The notes below the pieces were generated by a model. The model was not told the origin of the DNA. It did no database searches and was given only the letters and a program-made list of their open reading frames with translations. Made by a program: the position numbers and the translations under genes. Shown here in pieces: positions 15,713 to 25,314 of a stretch of 37,962 nt of DNA. This DNA comes from an uncultured Coleofasciculus sp. (GTDB taxonomy: Bacteria > Cyanobacteriota > Cyanobacteriia > Cyanobacteriales > Coleofasciculaceae): contig CAKZMA010000684.1 in NCBI GenBank assembly GCA_937127375.1, positions 1 through 37,962 of the forward strand, read 5' to 3'. Each line of letters starts with the position of its first letter. Positions within the stretch are counted from its first letter, which is position 1.

Positions 15713-16298
15713 GACGTTGACTTATAACCTCCTTTCGAGGAATTTAGGTGAGTGACATTTTAGTTCATCTAACTAAAAATAAAGGCTAACAGTATCAGAC
15801 TGACTTAGGCTGGAGTTGTATCGTACTCAACCCTTGAACTACTATAGATAGCTATAACCAATAAATCAATGGATAACGTCGCGATCGCGGTTTACTGTTG
15901 TCCGAGTTTTCTCACAGTAGCGATTCACTTTTCAACACCTATCCTAGGCAGATTGTGATCCCATCGCCATTTGGGGAGCGATCGCACGCTTCTTATCCAT
16001 TCCGTTTACTCCCTTCATTTTGGCGAATTTTGAGGGAGTAACCGCCTTACATCAATTTACACCTCCTCAAAAAGCGATAATTTAAACCCCTTCCCTAAAT
16101 CTCCAATCCATCGCCGTTGAGTTATTATTAACGCCGCCACCCCCACCAAAAAACCTTGTTGCTCTTTCCACGAAAAATCAAGGGTTACAGCCGAAATAAT
16201 CCCGCGATCGCCTGCCCAATACTACCTCCTGGCGTTCACTCTTCCAACTATTTTATCACTCAATACTCATGCAAAAATAAACCCCCCATTCCCAACCC
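15713..16298. other. Intergenic spacer with HIP1 sites only
   Basis: About 585 bases upstream of the hydrolase and downstream of the transposase remnant. Several GCGATCGC-like octamers are present (for example near 15890 and 16205). No gene, RNA or paired repeat was recognised. Confidence 0.45.
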
Positions 16299-16766
16299 TT
16301 ACTCATCAGTCCCTTTCTCCTGACTCAAATTTACACCTGGGATATTAGATTGAATTCGATTGTTAACAATCGTGCCTAAATCAGCCAACAGGGTTTGAAA
16401 GCTATGCACAGGCAAATTATCGGCTGTCCGCTTCTTTTGGGCTTTGGAAGAAGCTGAATCGCTCTTCGTTGAATGGTTCACAATTCCTTCACGTAACCCA
16501 AGGGTATTATCCCAATCATCTTCATCAAATAAGATTGGCGCCAAACATCGGCGCATATGCCATTCCACATAATATGCCAACATACATAAGAAAACATGGG
16601 CTTTCACTCTATCGCTGTTACGATGATAGATAGGACGTACCTTTAAATCTATAGTTTTATAGCTGCGGAAGGCTTGCTCCACTTTAGATAAGCTTTTATA
16701 GGCTTTGACAGTCTCTTCGGCTGTAAACGTTTCTTCTCTTACGGAACGGCGGGTGGGGAATTTCTG
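16299..16766 (-). pseudogene. C-terminal remnant of an IS1634/IS4-type transposase
   Basis: The frame, open from 16766 to the stop, carries the C-terminal part of a DDE transposase: SKVEQAFRSYKTIDLKVRPIYH followed by DRVKAHVFLCMLAYYVEWHM, which includes the last catalytic glutamate region (EQAFR). An in-frame TAA at 16767-16769 cuts the upstream side, and the N-terminal catalytic aspartates are gone. The tail (QTLLADLGTIVNNRI) looks natural. No terminal inverted repeats were found, so this is a dead insertion sequence fragment. Confidence 0.8.
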
Positions 16767-16892
16767 TTAGGAACACGTTCTATGTACATGACTACAATAG
16801 TCCCACAGATTTTTCCCCAAGAGTATTAAGAAAATCTTAAATATACATGGGTAAGCATTGAGAGGAGTAATTGGCTCAAATGCTTACATAGT

Positions 16893-16921
16893 CTGGGTTT
16901 ACAGGGAGAGAGACAACCCAG
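16893..16921. repeat. Short inverted repeat
   Basis: CTGGGTT (16893-16899) and AACCCAG (16915-16921) with a 15-base purine-rich loop, in the spacer between the transposase remnant and the gene at 17010. Role unknown. Confidence 0.35.
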
Positions 16922-16980
16922 CCGTAGAGCATTACTTCAGCATTTGCGATCGCTCTATTTCTCTTCACTTGGCATAGTAC

Positions 16981-16999
16981 GGGCTTGGTCACCAAGCCC
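16981..16999. repeat. 19-bp palindrome directly upstream of the gene at 17010
   Basis: GGGCTTGGT (16981-16989), one central base, then ACCAAGCCC (16991-16999). It ends ten bases before the ATG at 17010. I recall similar sequences as dispersed cyanobacterial repeats; an operator role is possible. Confidence 0.7.
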
Positions 17000-17009
17000 C
17001 TAAAAAACA

Positions 17010-17303
17010 ATGGCACAGACTCAGACACTCAACATCAACCAGCTACAGCGGGAGATTCAGAAACTCGAACGGGAACTGGTAATCCTCAAACGGACTAACC
17101 TCTGGTCGATTGACCGTCGAGTCAGTCAGTACCCACGGCTTTTAAGGGGATTAGCTGGTGGAGTAAAACTGGATTTCAATGAGCCTCTTTTTTGGATTTG
17201 CCGCCGGGTACTCATGAGTGCCTCTGTTATCTATAAAGTCGGAAGTGCTTACCATCTTAGGTGTAACGTAAGCGATCACACGCCAAACCATCAAAAAACT
17301 TGA
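17010..17303 (+). CDS. Small hypothetical protein with N-terminal coiled coil, possible antitoxin remnant
   Basis: A 97-residue frame. Residues 5-30 (LNINQLQREIQKLERELVIL) form a short heptad helix like the start of some cyanobacterial antitoxin-type proteins. The following RTNLWSIDRRVSQYPRLLRGLAG seems coherent, but the remainder (from about residue 55) has an unusual Cys/Trp-rich composition and no family likeness. A frameshift or an inserted tail is suspected. No toxin gene follows within 370 bases. The ATG has no good ribosome-binding site, only the A-rich ACAA that follows the palindrome. Function unknown. Confidence 0.35.
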   Translation: MAQTQTLNINQLQREIQKLERELVILKRTNLWSIDRRVSQYPRLLRGLAGGVKLDFNEPLFWICRRVLMSASVIYKVGSAYHLRCNVSDHTPNHQKT

Positions 17304-17672
17304 CAAACAGCGCACCCCGTAATCTAAAACCCCAAACGCTGCGCCGCCCGTCGCGAGAGCCTCTTCCCCCCGGTGGTCATACGCTCTTTGGTGGTTTGGT
17401 GGTGACTCTTAAAGATAGCCATCGCTCCCTTTTCGGGATACTGTAAGGATTCACGCATTTGTCTTGTGTATAACAATGTGCGTCAATTCAACATAATTCT
17501 CTGCTGTGCTGAGTATAACTTGAAAACTGCTGTAGAATGAGACAGCTCTGATTACAAATGGACTTTCCTTGGCTCTATGGCCGGCTTTGGGGACTTGCCC
17601 CAAATAGCGAATGAAACAGCCCTGTCCAAATAGCGCCTTTCAACGATGTAGAACAGCTTACCCATAAACATC
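17304..17672. other. Intergenic spacer, nothing recognised
   Basis: About 370 bases between convergent frames. It holds GC-rich scraps but no gene, terminator or RNA that I can support. Confidence 0.4.
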
Positions 17673-19538
17673 CTACAGCACATTAAAAAGAATGCTATCA
17701 GGAAAATTACTAATCGCCCGTTGCAGAGTAGCTAGCGCTCTGTTATAGTCCAAAATAGCTGTCAACAAATTGACTCTGGCACGAGTTAACGCGGTTTGCT
17801 GATTAATAACATCAGTTTGAGTGCCAACCCCAGCGCCAAATCGCAATCGTGCTAATCGTAAGCTTTCTTGTGCCTGTTCTAGGGCAAAGGATGCTGTTTG
17901 AATGTTTTCTTCACTCGCTCGTAAGTTGAAAAAAGCTTGTTCGACTTGTAAACGGACTTGATCACGCCGACTGGCAAAATTTGATTCAGCGATCGCCACA
18001 TCCGCTTCGGCTTGTCTAGCTCTGGCTCTAGCGGCTCCCCCATCAAAAAAATTCCACTGGAGTTGCGCTCCTAAGGTGAAACTATCGAGCGGACCGCTGC
18101 TATCATTCAACTGGGTTAAAATGTTATATCTAGCAAACAGATTCAACTGCGGCTTATTACTGGCTAGGGCGATACGCCGTTGTTGTTCGTTGATGTTGCG
18201 TTGTACCAGTTGCTGTTCCAACTCGGCTCGGTTCTTTAGGGCGAGGATAATACTCTCCTCCAAGGAGATTTCCCAATCTCCTGCCACTTGTATGGGATCA
18301 GCCGCCGAGGCTTCTACTTGCTGATCCAAGCTTAACAGTTGAGCAATCTGGCGTCGGGCAATGCGTTGTTGACTAAGTGCGTCCGTTAAGTCTTGATTGT
18401 TATTGGCAAGTTCCACCTGCGCTTGCAACACTTCAAATCGAGTTCCTAAGCCAGCTAATTCGAGCAACTGAGCATCCCGCAGACTCCGAGCCGCATCATT
18501 AACGGCGGCTTGGCTAATTTCTACTTGAGCATCTGCCTGTTGTAAATCGTAGTAGGCACGGGTGGCATTTAGTCGCAATTCTTCCGAGAGACGTTCAATG
18601 TCTAGCTGTTGAAAACGAACTTGCTGCTCAGCGGCTCGAATGCTGGCTGAACGACGCCCAGCCGTATAGGCAGCATAATTTAATTCCAGTCTACTCTCGA
18701 ATGTGGTGGATATATTTGTTGTACTCGTTGGAACATCTATGCCAAACAATTCCAGTATCTCCTGGGAACCGCCTTGCTGACCCCCTGTTTCCGACTCGAC
18801 TCGGATAAATTCTGCGATCGCATCGATTGTGGGAAATTCGGCAGCCAAGGCTTCTTGAAGTGCAAATTCTGCTCTTGCTAACTGGAGTCTAGCGATTTGT
18901 AACTCCTGATTGTTACGCTGTACTAATTCTATGGCTTGTTCTAGGGTAATCGGCTGAGTTGTTTGAATTTGAACCTCCTCAGGTTGGGTGGGAAACTGCA
19001 ATGGATTAGCGCTAGGATTAAGCAATTCTGATGGGGGTTGATCCGGGGTCGTCGATGGTATCGGCGAAGGGCTAATATTTGGAGTGAGAAAGTCGGTTGA
19101 TGGTGTTTCGGGTTCGGACAAAATGGGAACAGAAGGTAAAGGTTGAGGTGATTGAACCACTAAACGACTTTTGTCGGAGGTAGCGAGTCTAGTTATCGGG
19201 TTTTGAGTGAGTTCCCAGTTATTGGGAGAAATCTGAGCTTGGGGTGTCACGGATTCACGTACTTCAGCGTAGGTTTGTTCTTTGGTAGCGTGCAGAGGGG
19301 GATTCAGGGAAGAAATAGAGTCATTCGCGACATCGGTTAACTTATCCTTTGTCAAGTGAGAATTAGCCGAGCGAACGTCTGCCAATTCTCTATCTTTAAC
19401 CTCATCGGATTGATGGATAGGAACTTGATGTTGAGCATGAGCCAGTGATCGTAAATCTTGACTAGCACTCGATTTCGTATAAATTAAAGCTATCGCTGTT
19501 CCTACACCTACAACTACAAAATCACGAAACGTTAGCAT
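17673..19538 (-). CDS. TolC-like outer-membrane efflux protein
   Basis: Outer-membrane channel of the OEP/TolC family, a trimeric beta-barrel plus periplasmic alpha-tunnel used by efflux pumps and type I secretion. An N-terminal signal/anchor (FVVVGVGTAIALIY) is followed by an unusually long Pro/Ser/Thr-rich segment (about 30-185). Two OEP repeats then follow: TLEQAIELVQRNNQELQIARL near 190, with coiled helices, and SLEESIILALKNRAELEQQ near 420, ending with LRFGAGVGTQTDVINQQTALTRARVNLL near 570. A length of 621 aa fits an extended cyanobacterial TolC. It is the last gene of the minus-strand operon, 51 bases after the CHASE2 gene. The long linker could span the thick cyanobacterial peptidoglycan (inference). 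Confidence 0.9.
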   Translation of the reverse strand: MLTFRDFVVVGVGTAIALIYTKSSASQDLRSLAHAQHQVPIHQSDEVKDRELADVRSANSHLTKDKLTDVANDSISSLNPPLHATKEQTYAEVRESVTPQAQISPNNWELTQNPITRLATSDKSRLVVQSPQPLPSVPILSEPETPSTDFLTPNISPSPIPSTTPDQPPSELLNPSANPLQFPTQPEEVQIQTTQPITLEQAIELVQRNNQELQIARLQLARAEFALQEALAAEFPTIDAIAEFIRVESETGGQQGGSQEILELFGIDVPTSTTNISTTFESRLELNYAAYTAGRRSASIRAAEQQVRFQQLDIERLSEELRLNATRAYYDLQQADAQVEISQAAVNDAARSLRDAQLLELAGLGTRFEVLQAQVELANNNQDLTDALSQQRIARRQIAQLLSLDQQVEASAADPIQVAGDWEISLEESIILALKNRAELEQQLVQRNINEQQRRIALASNKPQLNLFARYNILTQLNDSSGPLDSFTLGAQLQWNFFDGGAARARARQAEADVAIAESNFASRRDQVRLQVEQAFFNLRASEENIQTASFALEQAQESLRLARLRFGAGVGTQTDVINQQTALTRARVNLLTAILDYNRALATLQRAISNFPDSILFNVL

Positions 19539-19589
19539 ATTAACTATGTTTTAAAATATTTCATTTGGTTCAACAATTAATAGTTTCGA

Positions 19590-21371
19590 TTACTGACTAT
19601 CAAGTCGAAGGCTTTCGGCTTCCGCCTGCAACTCCTGAAAGTAATCGCTTTGAGTAATCTCTTCTACTTCTCGTTCCCGCTTGTGTTGGTCAATTTCTAT
19701 CCGCAGTTCTTGCAACTGCTGCTGGAGATATTCCTCTTTTTGCTTACGTTGGCTAATATGTTGGACAATACCTTCGTAGTAAAGTAATTTTCCACTGTTA
19801 TCGCAGACAGCTCGCGTATTCTCTTCAACCCAGATAACCGTACCATCTTTACAATAAACCTGATATTCCCAATTTTTAATCTCTCCTTGTTCCGCCATGA
19901 TGCGTTTAAACTCATCTTGACCATTCGGATCAACATAAATTTGGCGGCTAATATCCGTGACACAAGCCATTATTTCTTCAGGAGAAGAGTAACCATAAAT
20001 GTGTGCCATAGCTGGATTCAAATTAATATAATGACCGTCTGGTGACATTTGGAAAATACCTTCCAAAGCATTTTCAAAAATACTGCGATAATTTTCTTCC
20101 GTGATTCGCAGCGCTTCATTTTTGATTTCTAGGGTTTGAGCATAGTCTTCTAGCTGCTGATAGGATCGTTTGAGGTTCTTCCACAGGGTAGCGCCGATAC
20201 TCAATACTCCAGAACAAATAACCGCTAACAGGGGAGTAAATGCTGGAATTGACCAGCCTGATAAAAAGGCAAGATATGAACTCGTGAGGATAATGCCGCT
20301 AGCGATAAAAATACCCCCCAGTGATATCCACCGTCGGCGAACGTAGAGTGATCCTAGGGCGGCACTCCATCCAGACCAAAACAAAATTATTAGCCAATTG
20401 AACGGCTTAACCGAGGCTCGAAGCATGGGTCTACCGTGTAGCGCGGCACTCAAAATCTGACTGGTGAGATTGGCATGAATAACGACTCCCGGCGTTAACT
20501 CCTGAGCAGCAAACAAAGTGCTACTATAAGGCGTAGGGTAGTTATCATTAAGACTCGGTGCTTTTGCTCCCACCATGACCAAGCGATCGCGCATTAACTC
20601 TGGGGGGATACGGTTTTCTAGGACATCCGTCATTGATATAGTCGGGAAACTCTTGATTCCTCCCCGATAGTTCAATAAGATTTGGTATCCTCCCGTGTCC
20701 GCTTTACTATATTCTCCTTCGTTGCCTGATAAGGGAACAAATATGGCTTTACCTAAACCATAAATCTTCTTATTCTCATCAATAATTTCCAGTTCTATCC
20801 CGGATTTTTCTAAATACATTAGTGCAAGTTTTACACCGAATCCTTGCCGAATTGTGCCGTCCTGTTTGCCAACGATAATTAACCCTCGGCGAATCTTGCC
20901 ATCTGCATCCAACAAGAAATCGTTAGCGGCAACTTGACCGAGCTTATCTAGAGTAGGTGGCGGAGCAATTGAGTTGCCAGAAACCTTCTCAATTCCGATT
21001 AAATTCGGAGTGGAGTTGAAAACTTTGACTAATTCCTGATGTCCGGGTTCGACGGGCAAATCTCGATAGATATCAAGTGCAATGGCTCTGGGTTGCTGAG
21101 CTTTTAAATTGCGGATTAACTGAGCCATGACCTGATCCGACATGGGCCATTGCTTCACATACTTGATATCAGGTTCATCAATGGTAACAACAACAATCCG
21201 TTTGTCAATTGATTCGGCTGGACGCAGTCGAAAAAATTGATCTCGTATTGACCATTCTAGTAAGTTGAACAAGCCTAACTGGGTGCCAGCAATGACTAAG
21301 GCAGCTACCGTGGGAGAAATTATTAGTACTCCTCGCCATTGTTGAAGGAGTTTCTTTGAATTTTGCCACAT
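19590..21371 (-). CDS. CHASE2-PAS membrane sensor without output domain
   Basis: A 593-residue membrane sensor. An N-terminal transmembrane segment (about 15-35) is followed by an extracytoplasmic CHASE2 domain (about 35-320, with RIVVVTIDEPDIKY, AIALDIYRDLPVEPG, and DRLVMVGAKAPSLNDNYPTPY). Three membrane helices follow (about 327-400), then a cytoplasmic coiled linker, a PAS domain with PAC motif (about 425-545) and a coiled C-terminus ending in ITQSDYFQELQAEAESL. No kinase, cyclase or GGDEF domain is present, so it must signal through a partner or act as a scaffold. Cyanobacterial operons with DUF928, CHAT and haemagglutinin genes often contain such a protein (recalled). It lies 131 bases after the DUF928 gene. 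Confidence 0.88.
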   Translation of the reverse strand: MWQNSKKLLQQWRGVLIISPTVAALVIAGTQLGLFNLLEWSIRDQFFRLRPAESIDKRIVVVTIDEPDIKYVKQWPMSDQVMAQLIRNLKAQQPRAIALDIYRDLPVEPGHQELVKVFNSTPNLIGIEKVSGNSIAPPPTLDKLGQVAANDFLLDADGKIRRGLIIVGKQDGTIRQGFGVKLALMYLEKSGIELEIIDENKKIYGLGKAIFVPLSGNEGEYSKADTGGYQILLNYRGGIKSFPTISMTDVLENRIPPELMRDRLVMVGAKAPSLNDNYPTPYSSTLFAAQELTPGVVIHANLTSQILSAALHGRPMLRASVKPFNWLIILFWSGWSAALGSLYVRRRWISLGGIFIASGIILTSSYLAFLSGWSIPAFTPLLAVICSGVLSIGATLWKNLKRSYQQLEDYAQTLEIKNEALRITEENYRSIFENALEGIFQMSPDGHYINLNPAMAHIYGYSSPEEIMACVTDISRQIYVDPNGQDEFKRIMAEQGEIKNWEYQVYCKDGTVIWVEENTRAVCDNSGKLLYYEGIVQHISQRKQKEEYLQQQLQELRIEIDQHKREREVEEITQSDYFQELQAEAESLRLDSQ

Positions 21372-21502
21372 TATATTTATTCTGGATTAAATCTTATAAC
21401 AAGAAAAGCGGCAGAAACGCTCATTATTTTCTGGATAAATATGGGTATTGCCGCCGCTATAGTTGTGAGGAATCATCTGGCAAGAATTAAGCGACATTAG
21501 GA

Positions 21503-22585
21503 TTACAACCGTTCTGCAAACGGTTGAGTGGCGATCGCGCTTAATTCCATTTGCTCTAACAACGCTTTCCACTCTTGAGTAAGAGTTGCATTATCAGACT
21601 GCGATTTCTGAGCCATCGCTAAAACTTTCAGGGTGTCGTACCAAATCCCCGCTTGAGCATAGGCAGTCGCCTGTTCTATCGCCGAGGAGGAAGACTGGCG
21701 AGAGCCTGTCACCTTCGGTTGAACTCGCTTCACCCATCCGGTTACGACATAGTTATCGGGTTGAAGAATACCATTGGGTTGAATCGGAGCAAAAAACCAC
21801 AAATAGTGTTTATTCATATCGAGTTCTGGGGCATTTTCTGGAAGCGTAATGCTGATAATTCCGCCCTTTCCAGAAAGTTTCAGCCGGGTTTGGTAGTGAT
21901 GCTTTCCTTGTTCATCTTGTAGACTGAAAAAGACTTCTTTTGAAAGAGTCGGTGGCAAATAAACAAAGAAGGTTGGACGTGCTGATACGGTGAGTCCGAG
22001 TTTTGAGGGGGGAAGCAAAGCTGTCATCGCGGGCAAATCCTCACTCCGAACACCACCACCAACACTGTTGGTAGGAGCTGCATTTCCCGGTGCGGTGAAT
22101 TCTACGTCACTCCGCACACCACCACCGACACTGTTGGTAGGAGTCGCATTTCCCGGTGCGGTAAATTGGACGTCACCCCGCACACCACCACCGACACTGT
22201 TAGTGGGAGCTACATCTCCTGGTGCGGCGAATTGGACGTCACCCCGCACACCACCACCGACACTGTTAGTGGGAGCTACATCTCCTGGTGCGGCGAATTG
22301 GACGTTACCCCGAACACCACCACCGACACTGGTAGTGGGAGCTACATCTCCTGGTGCGGCGAATTGGACGTTACCCCGAACACCACCACCGACACTGGTA
22401 GTGGGAGCCACATCTCCTGGTGGCTTAAATTCCAAACTGATCAGTGAACCATTGGCTGAGGGTTCACGTTCATTGGGAATTAAACTGGCTTCGGCTGACT
22501 GATTCAGTACAGTAGCGACGAGTAATCCTGATGTCAGGGTAGCTGACAATAAACGTTGAGGAAAGGAGACTTGAAGTTGATTCAT
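21503..22585 (-). CDS. DUF928 protein with six 22-residue tandem repeats
   Basis: A 360-residue exported protein. The signal peptide spans about 1-33. Residues 55-186 are six 22-residue repeats with the core PGDVAPTxSVGGGVRGxVQF. Ordinary DUF928 proteins, as I recall, carry a single GGGxR-type motif at this place. The DUF928 domain proper follows (about 190-300: RPTFFVYLPPTLSKEVFFSL, LPENAPELDMNKHYLWFF, NYVVTGWVKRV), and a helical tail ends at LEQMELSAIA. The function of the family is unknown. It sits in the surface/secretion operon between CHAT and CHASE2 genes, 51 bases after CHAT. Confidence 0.85.
   Translation of the reverse strand: MNQLQVSFPQRLLSATLTSGLLVATVLNQSAEASLIPNEREPSANGSLISLEFKPPGDVAPTTSVGGGVRGNVQFAAPGDVAPTTSVGGGVRGNVQFAAPGDVAPTNSVGGGVRGDVQFAAPGDVAPTNSVGGGVRGDVQFTAPGNATPTNSVGGGVRSDVEFTAPGNAAPTNSVGGGVRSEDLPAMTALLPPSKLGLTVSARPTFFVYLPPTLSKEVFFSLQDEQGKHHYQTRLKLSGKGGIISITLPENAPELDMNKHYLWFFAPIQPNGILQPDNYVVTGWVKRVQPKVTGSRQSSSSAIEQATAYAQAGIWYDTLKVLAMAQKSQSDNATLTQEWKALLEQMELSAIATQPFAERL
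22028..22423 (-). repeat. Six tandem 66-bp repeats inside the DUF928 gene
   Basis: Six in-frame copies of 66 bp encode PGDVAPTTSVGGGVRGNVQF-type units. Copies 1-2 and 3-4 are almost identical to each other, while copies 5-6 have diverged (PGNATPTNSVGGGVRSDVEF). The pattern fits recent stepwise expansion by slippage or unequal exchange. Confidence 0.9.
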
Positions 22586-22636
22586 TTTTTTACCTCGACA
22601 TAGATAAAACGATTGATTTCTTAATTTTAAAAATGG

Positions 22637-25312
22637 CTAAATCCAATTTCCAACTAATACAAAAGATGCCCAAAAATAGGGATGTTTATGTAATGGATTT
22701 CGTAAAACATAAACTTGAGCTTGACGCAGTGCTTCTGCCTTCGTCAGGTTACGGTCTTTTCGCGTGAGCTGGCGATAAAATTCACTCATGAGTTCAGCGG
22801 TAGATTCATCATTAACTGACCACAAACTGCCTAGGGTACTGCGAGCTCCTGAACGCAAGGCAAATCCGGCTAACCCTAAAGTAGCCCGCTTATCACCCAC
22901 TGCCGTTTGACAAGCACTCATCACCAATAATTCAATTGGCTCGACAATGCCTAGCCGACTGTTTTGAAACAAACGGTCTAAATCTTTAACCGTGATTCGC
23001 TCATTCCAAGTCAGGAGAAACGTTTCCTCTAATTTTGAACTGAATTGACCATGGGTAGCCAAGTGAACAATGGGAAACGATTGACGGTCAATCGTATTTT
23101 GTAAGCGCGGGAGAGTAAACTCTTGATTCAGTAATATCTGACTCCTGAGTTCAGCGCTGAGTTGTTGAATTTCTGCCTCAACTTTAGGTAAAGCCGAAAA
23201 ACCTTGGCGGGCTTCAGTTATCGCAGCCGCTAATACTCTGGAATCGTTAGAGTCAAGTCCCTCCGGAAATAGTTGTAACCCCGGACTGAGGGCAATTCCA
23301 TATTTTTCGACAAGATACTGTTGACCATCATAAAGAGCAGCCATTGGTAAATTTCGCAAAAAACCATCGAGGACAAAGACGAGAGTTTTAATATTATTTT
23401 TGACTAAATCCACCTCAGAGGGTCGAATCAGCCAGTCATAAACCAACTCGGATAGTTGCAAACGCTCGTTACTTGAATAACCAAGGAACAAGGACGAGTA
23501 AAGGTTTTCTAAGATTCGTTCCACGTCATGGCGAGGCAGTTGGATGGCATAATGGTGTAGGGGTTGATTGGGAATTAAGAGAATGACATCTAGACTATGC
23601 TCAAGAATAATTGGATAGATAACCGCCGCTTGGGTATCGATTTGATCAATTTGGACGGGCTGAGTATCTAGACAAGCATCTCCAAAAAAGTTATCTAATT
23701 CTGCAAGTTGCAACGCTTCAATGACTTCCAGGGCTTCTTTGAGGTTGGCTTGAGGGATTTCTCCATCCTCAGGTGTCAACAGTAAACTCACCAGTTCCCG
23801 ATAAATAGGTTCTACATTTTCTCGGAACTCAAACTCCGCTTCCCGATTCATAGCGACTAAATCGAGCCGTAGGGCTTGGAGACTGTCGAAGGCATTCCGA
23901 TAAGCGGCTATGGCTGCGGTAATATTGTTCTGCTGTTTGAAAATGCGACCTAATTCCCCAGCCGCCCGCGCGATTATATCTTCAGCATCAATCATCTGAG
24001 CAATCTGTAGCGCTGGCTCAATCAGACTTTTACCATTGTCCCACTGCTGGTTTTCTACGTAGAGTTTGCCGAGTTGATAGAGGGAGAAGGCTTCGGCACG
24101 AGGATCGCTGAGTTGTCTGGCTTGTTGAACGGCAGTTGCCAATAACCGGGCAATTTTATGGGAGTCGGAGATTGTTCCTAGCTGGTGATTGATTTCAGGA
24201 GAATTGATAGTTTCATGTCCCATTTTCATTAGAATTTCTGCCAAATTTATCCGAGCGTAGACAGCCGGACGACTGGGAGAGAGTTGGGATAGGTTGGATT
24301 CAATTGGCGGTACTAAAGAGCCTGCCTTTTTCCACTGTTGGGTTTTCACCAACAAACTCAGTTGATTGAGTTGGGCTTGTACTCGAGACAGGGGATCTTC
24401 GGCTCGATTTGCCGCTTCTTGGTAATATTGCCAAGCCACATCCTCTTGCTGTAAGTATTGGGCAACATTACCGATGCTTAAAAGAGTCGCACTGGTGTCA
24501 GCATTGGTATTGAGTCGCTGGCTTATCGACCAACTTTGCTCTAAAATGTCCTTGGATTGCAGTAAGTCACCCACGGTTTGCAGGGCAACGCCTAAACTTC
24601 GCAAGCTATCGGCTTTGAGTTGAGAATCGGGTTGAGTTTGCAGTTGTTTGACGAGCTGCTCTAAGAGGCGTCTTGCCCGTTGGTAGTTTCCCAAGGTTTG
24701 CAAGGCTTGAGCTTGGTTAATTTGGCTTCCCAGCTTTCCCGCTTGATTTTGAGCGCGATCATACGCCCTTTCAGCTTGTTTCCAACTCTCTAGAGCCGCT
24801 TCGGGCTGTCCCGTTGCCAGTTGCAGCCTGCCGTGAGTATTCAAGGCTTGAGCTAAGATCGCGACACCCCTGAGATCCAGTTCCTCAAAACGCTGCAATA
24901 GAGTTAGGCTTTTCTCAATTGCCTGACGCGATCGCTCCCACGTTCCCAAATCTTGATAAGCTGATGCGAGATAGTTGAGGGCTTGGGCTTGATTCAGGAG
25001 CGCCCCATCCGTGGCATAGGCATTAGCCGCCTGTTGCCAAAGGATAGTCGCTTCAAATAACTGTCCGGCTTCGTAGCGTTGTCTTCCTTGTTGTAAAAGC
25101 TCAGCAGCGGTTGGCGGCTGTTGAACGATCTGCTTAAGGTTAGGAATAGTTGGCGGCTGGGCTAGTGTTGGAACAACGGTAGTTACTAGAAAAAGAGTCA
25201 GGAGAAAGCAAACCGGAAACACGAACCGTGAACCCGAGAATGCTTTCCCTGTTCTATCTTTGTCTTGGTGCTTTTTGCCCTTGTGGTAAATGCTCGCCAT
25301 AATTTTACCCAT
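22637..25312 (-). CDS. Secreted CHAT-domain (caspase-like) protease with TPR repeats
   Basis: An 891-residue protein. A signal peptide or membrane anchor follows a basic head (FVFPVCFLLTLFLVTTVV then LAQPP, about 30-55). Many TPR-type helical repeats occupy about 60-500, and the C-terminal half is a CHAT domain. The His-Cys dyad is visible: VHLATHGQF near 747 and VMSACQTAVGD near 797, followed by LGLAGFALRSGARSTLGSLWSV. CHAT proteases of clan CD cleave protein partners bound to their TPR part, by family knowledge. ATG 25312 is used because it follows the haemagglutinin stop at 25315 almost directly; ATG 25300 is an alternative. The coupling suggests the two products act together. Confidence 0.9.
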   Translation of the reverse strand: MGKIMASIYHKGKKHQDKDRTGKAFSGSRFVFPVCFLLTLFLVTTVVPTLAQPPTIPNLKQIVQQPPTAAELLQQGRQRYEAGQLFEATILWQQAANAYATDGALLNQAQALNYLASAYQDLGTWERSRQAIEKSLTLLQRFEELDLRGVAILAQALNTHGRLQLATGQPEAALESWKQAERAYDRAQNQAGKLGSQINQAQALQTLGNYQRARRLLEQLVKQLQTQPDSQLKADSLRSLGVALQTVGDLLQSKDILEQSWSISQRLNTNADTSATLLSIGNVAQYLQQEDVAWQYYQEAANRAEDPLSRVQAQLNQLSLLVKTQQWKKAGSLVPPIESNLSQLSPSRPAVYARINLAEILMKMGHETINSPEINHQLGTISDSHKIARLLATAVQQARQLSDPRAEAFSLYQLGKLYVENQQWDNGKSLIEPALQIAQMIDAEDIIARAAGELGRIFKQQNNITAAIAAYRNAFDSLQALRLDLVAMNREAEFEFRENVEPIYRELVSLLLTPEDGEIPQANLKEALEVIEALQLAELDNFFGDACLDTQPVQIDQIDTQAAVIYPIILEHSLDVILLIPNQPLHHYAIQLPRHDVERILENLYSSLFLGYSSNERLQLSELVYDWLIRPSEVDLVKNNIKTLVFVLDGFLRNLPMAALYDGQQYLVEKYGIALSPGLQLFPEGLDSNDSRVLAAAITEARQGFSALPKVEAEIQQLSAELRSQILLNQEFTLPRLQNTIDRQSFPIVHLATHGQFSSKLEETFLLTWNERITVKDLDRLFQNSRLGIVEPIELLVMSACQTAVGDKRATLGLAGFALRSGARSTLGSLWSVNDESTAELMSEFYRQLTRKDRNLTKAEALRQAQVYVLRNPLHKHPYFWASFVLVGNWI

Positions 25313-25314
25313 TC

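Noticed and set aside
22028-22423. Regular repeats considered as a CRISPR array
   Set aside because: The 66-bp units are head-to-tail without unique spacers and are in frame inside a protein gene; no cas genes are nearby.
21990-22502. 170-aa plus-strand ORF made of Pro/Thr-rich repeats
   Set aside because: It is the antisense shadow of the six 66-bp repeats in the DUF928 gene; the minus-strand frame has the signal peptide and the DUF928 domain.
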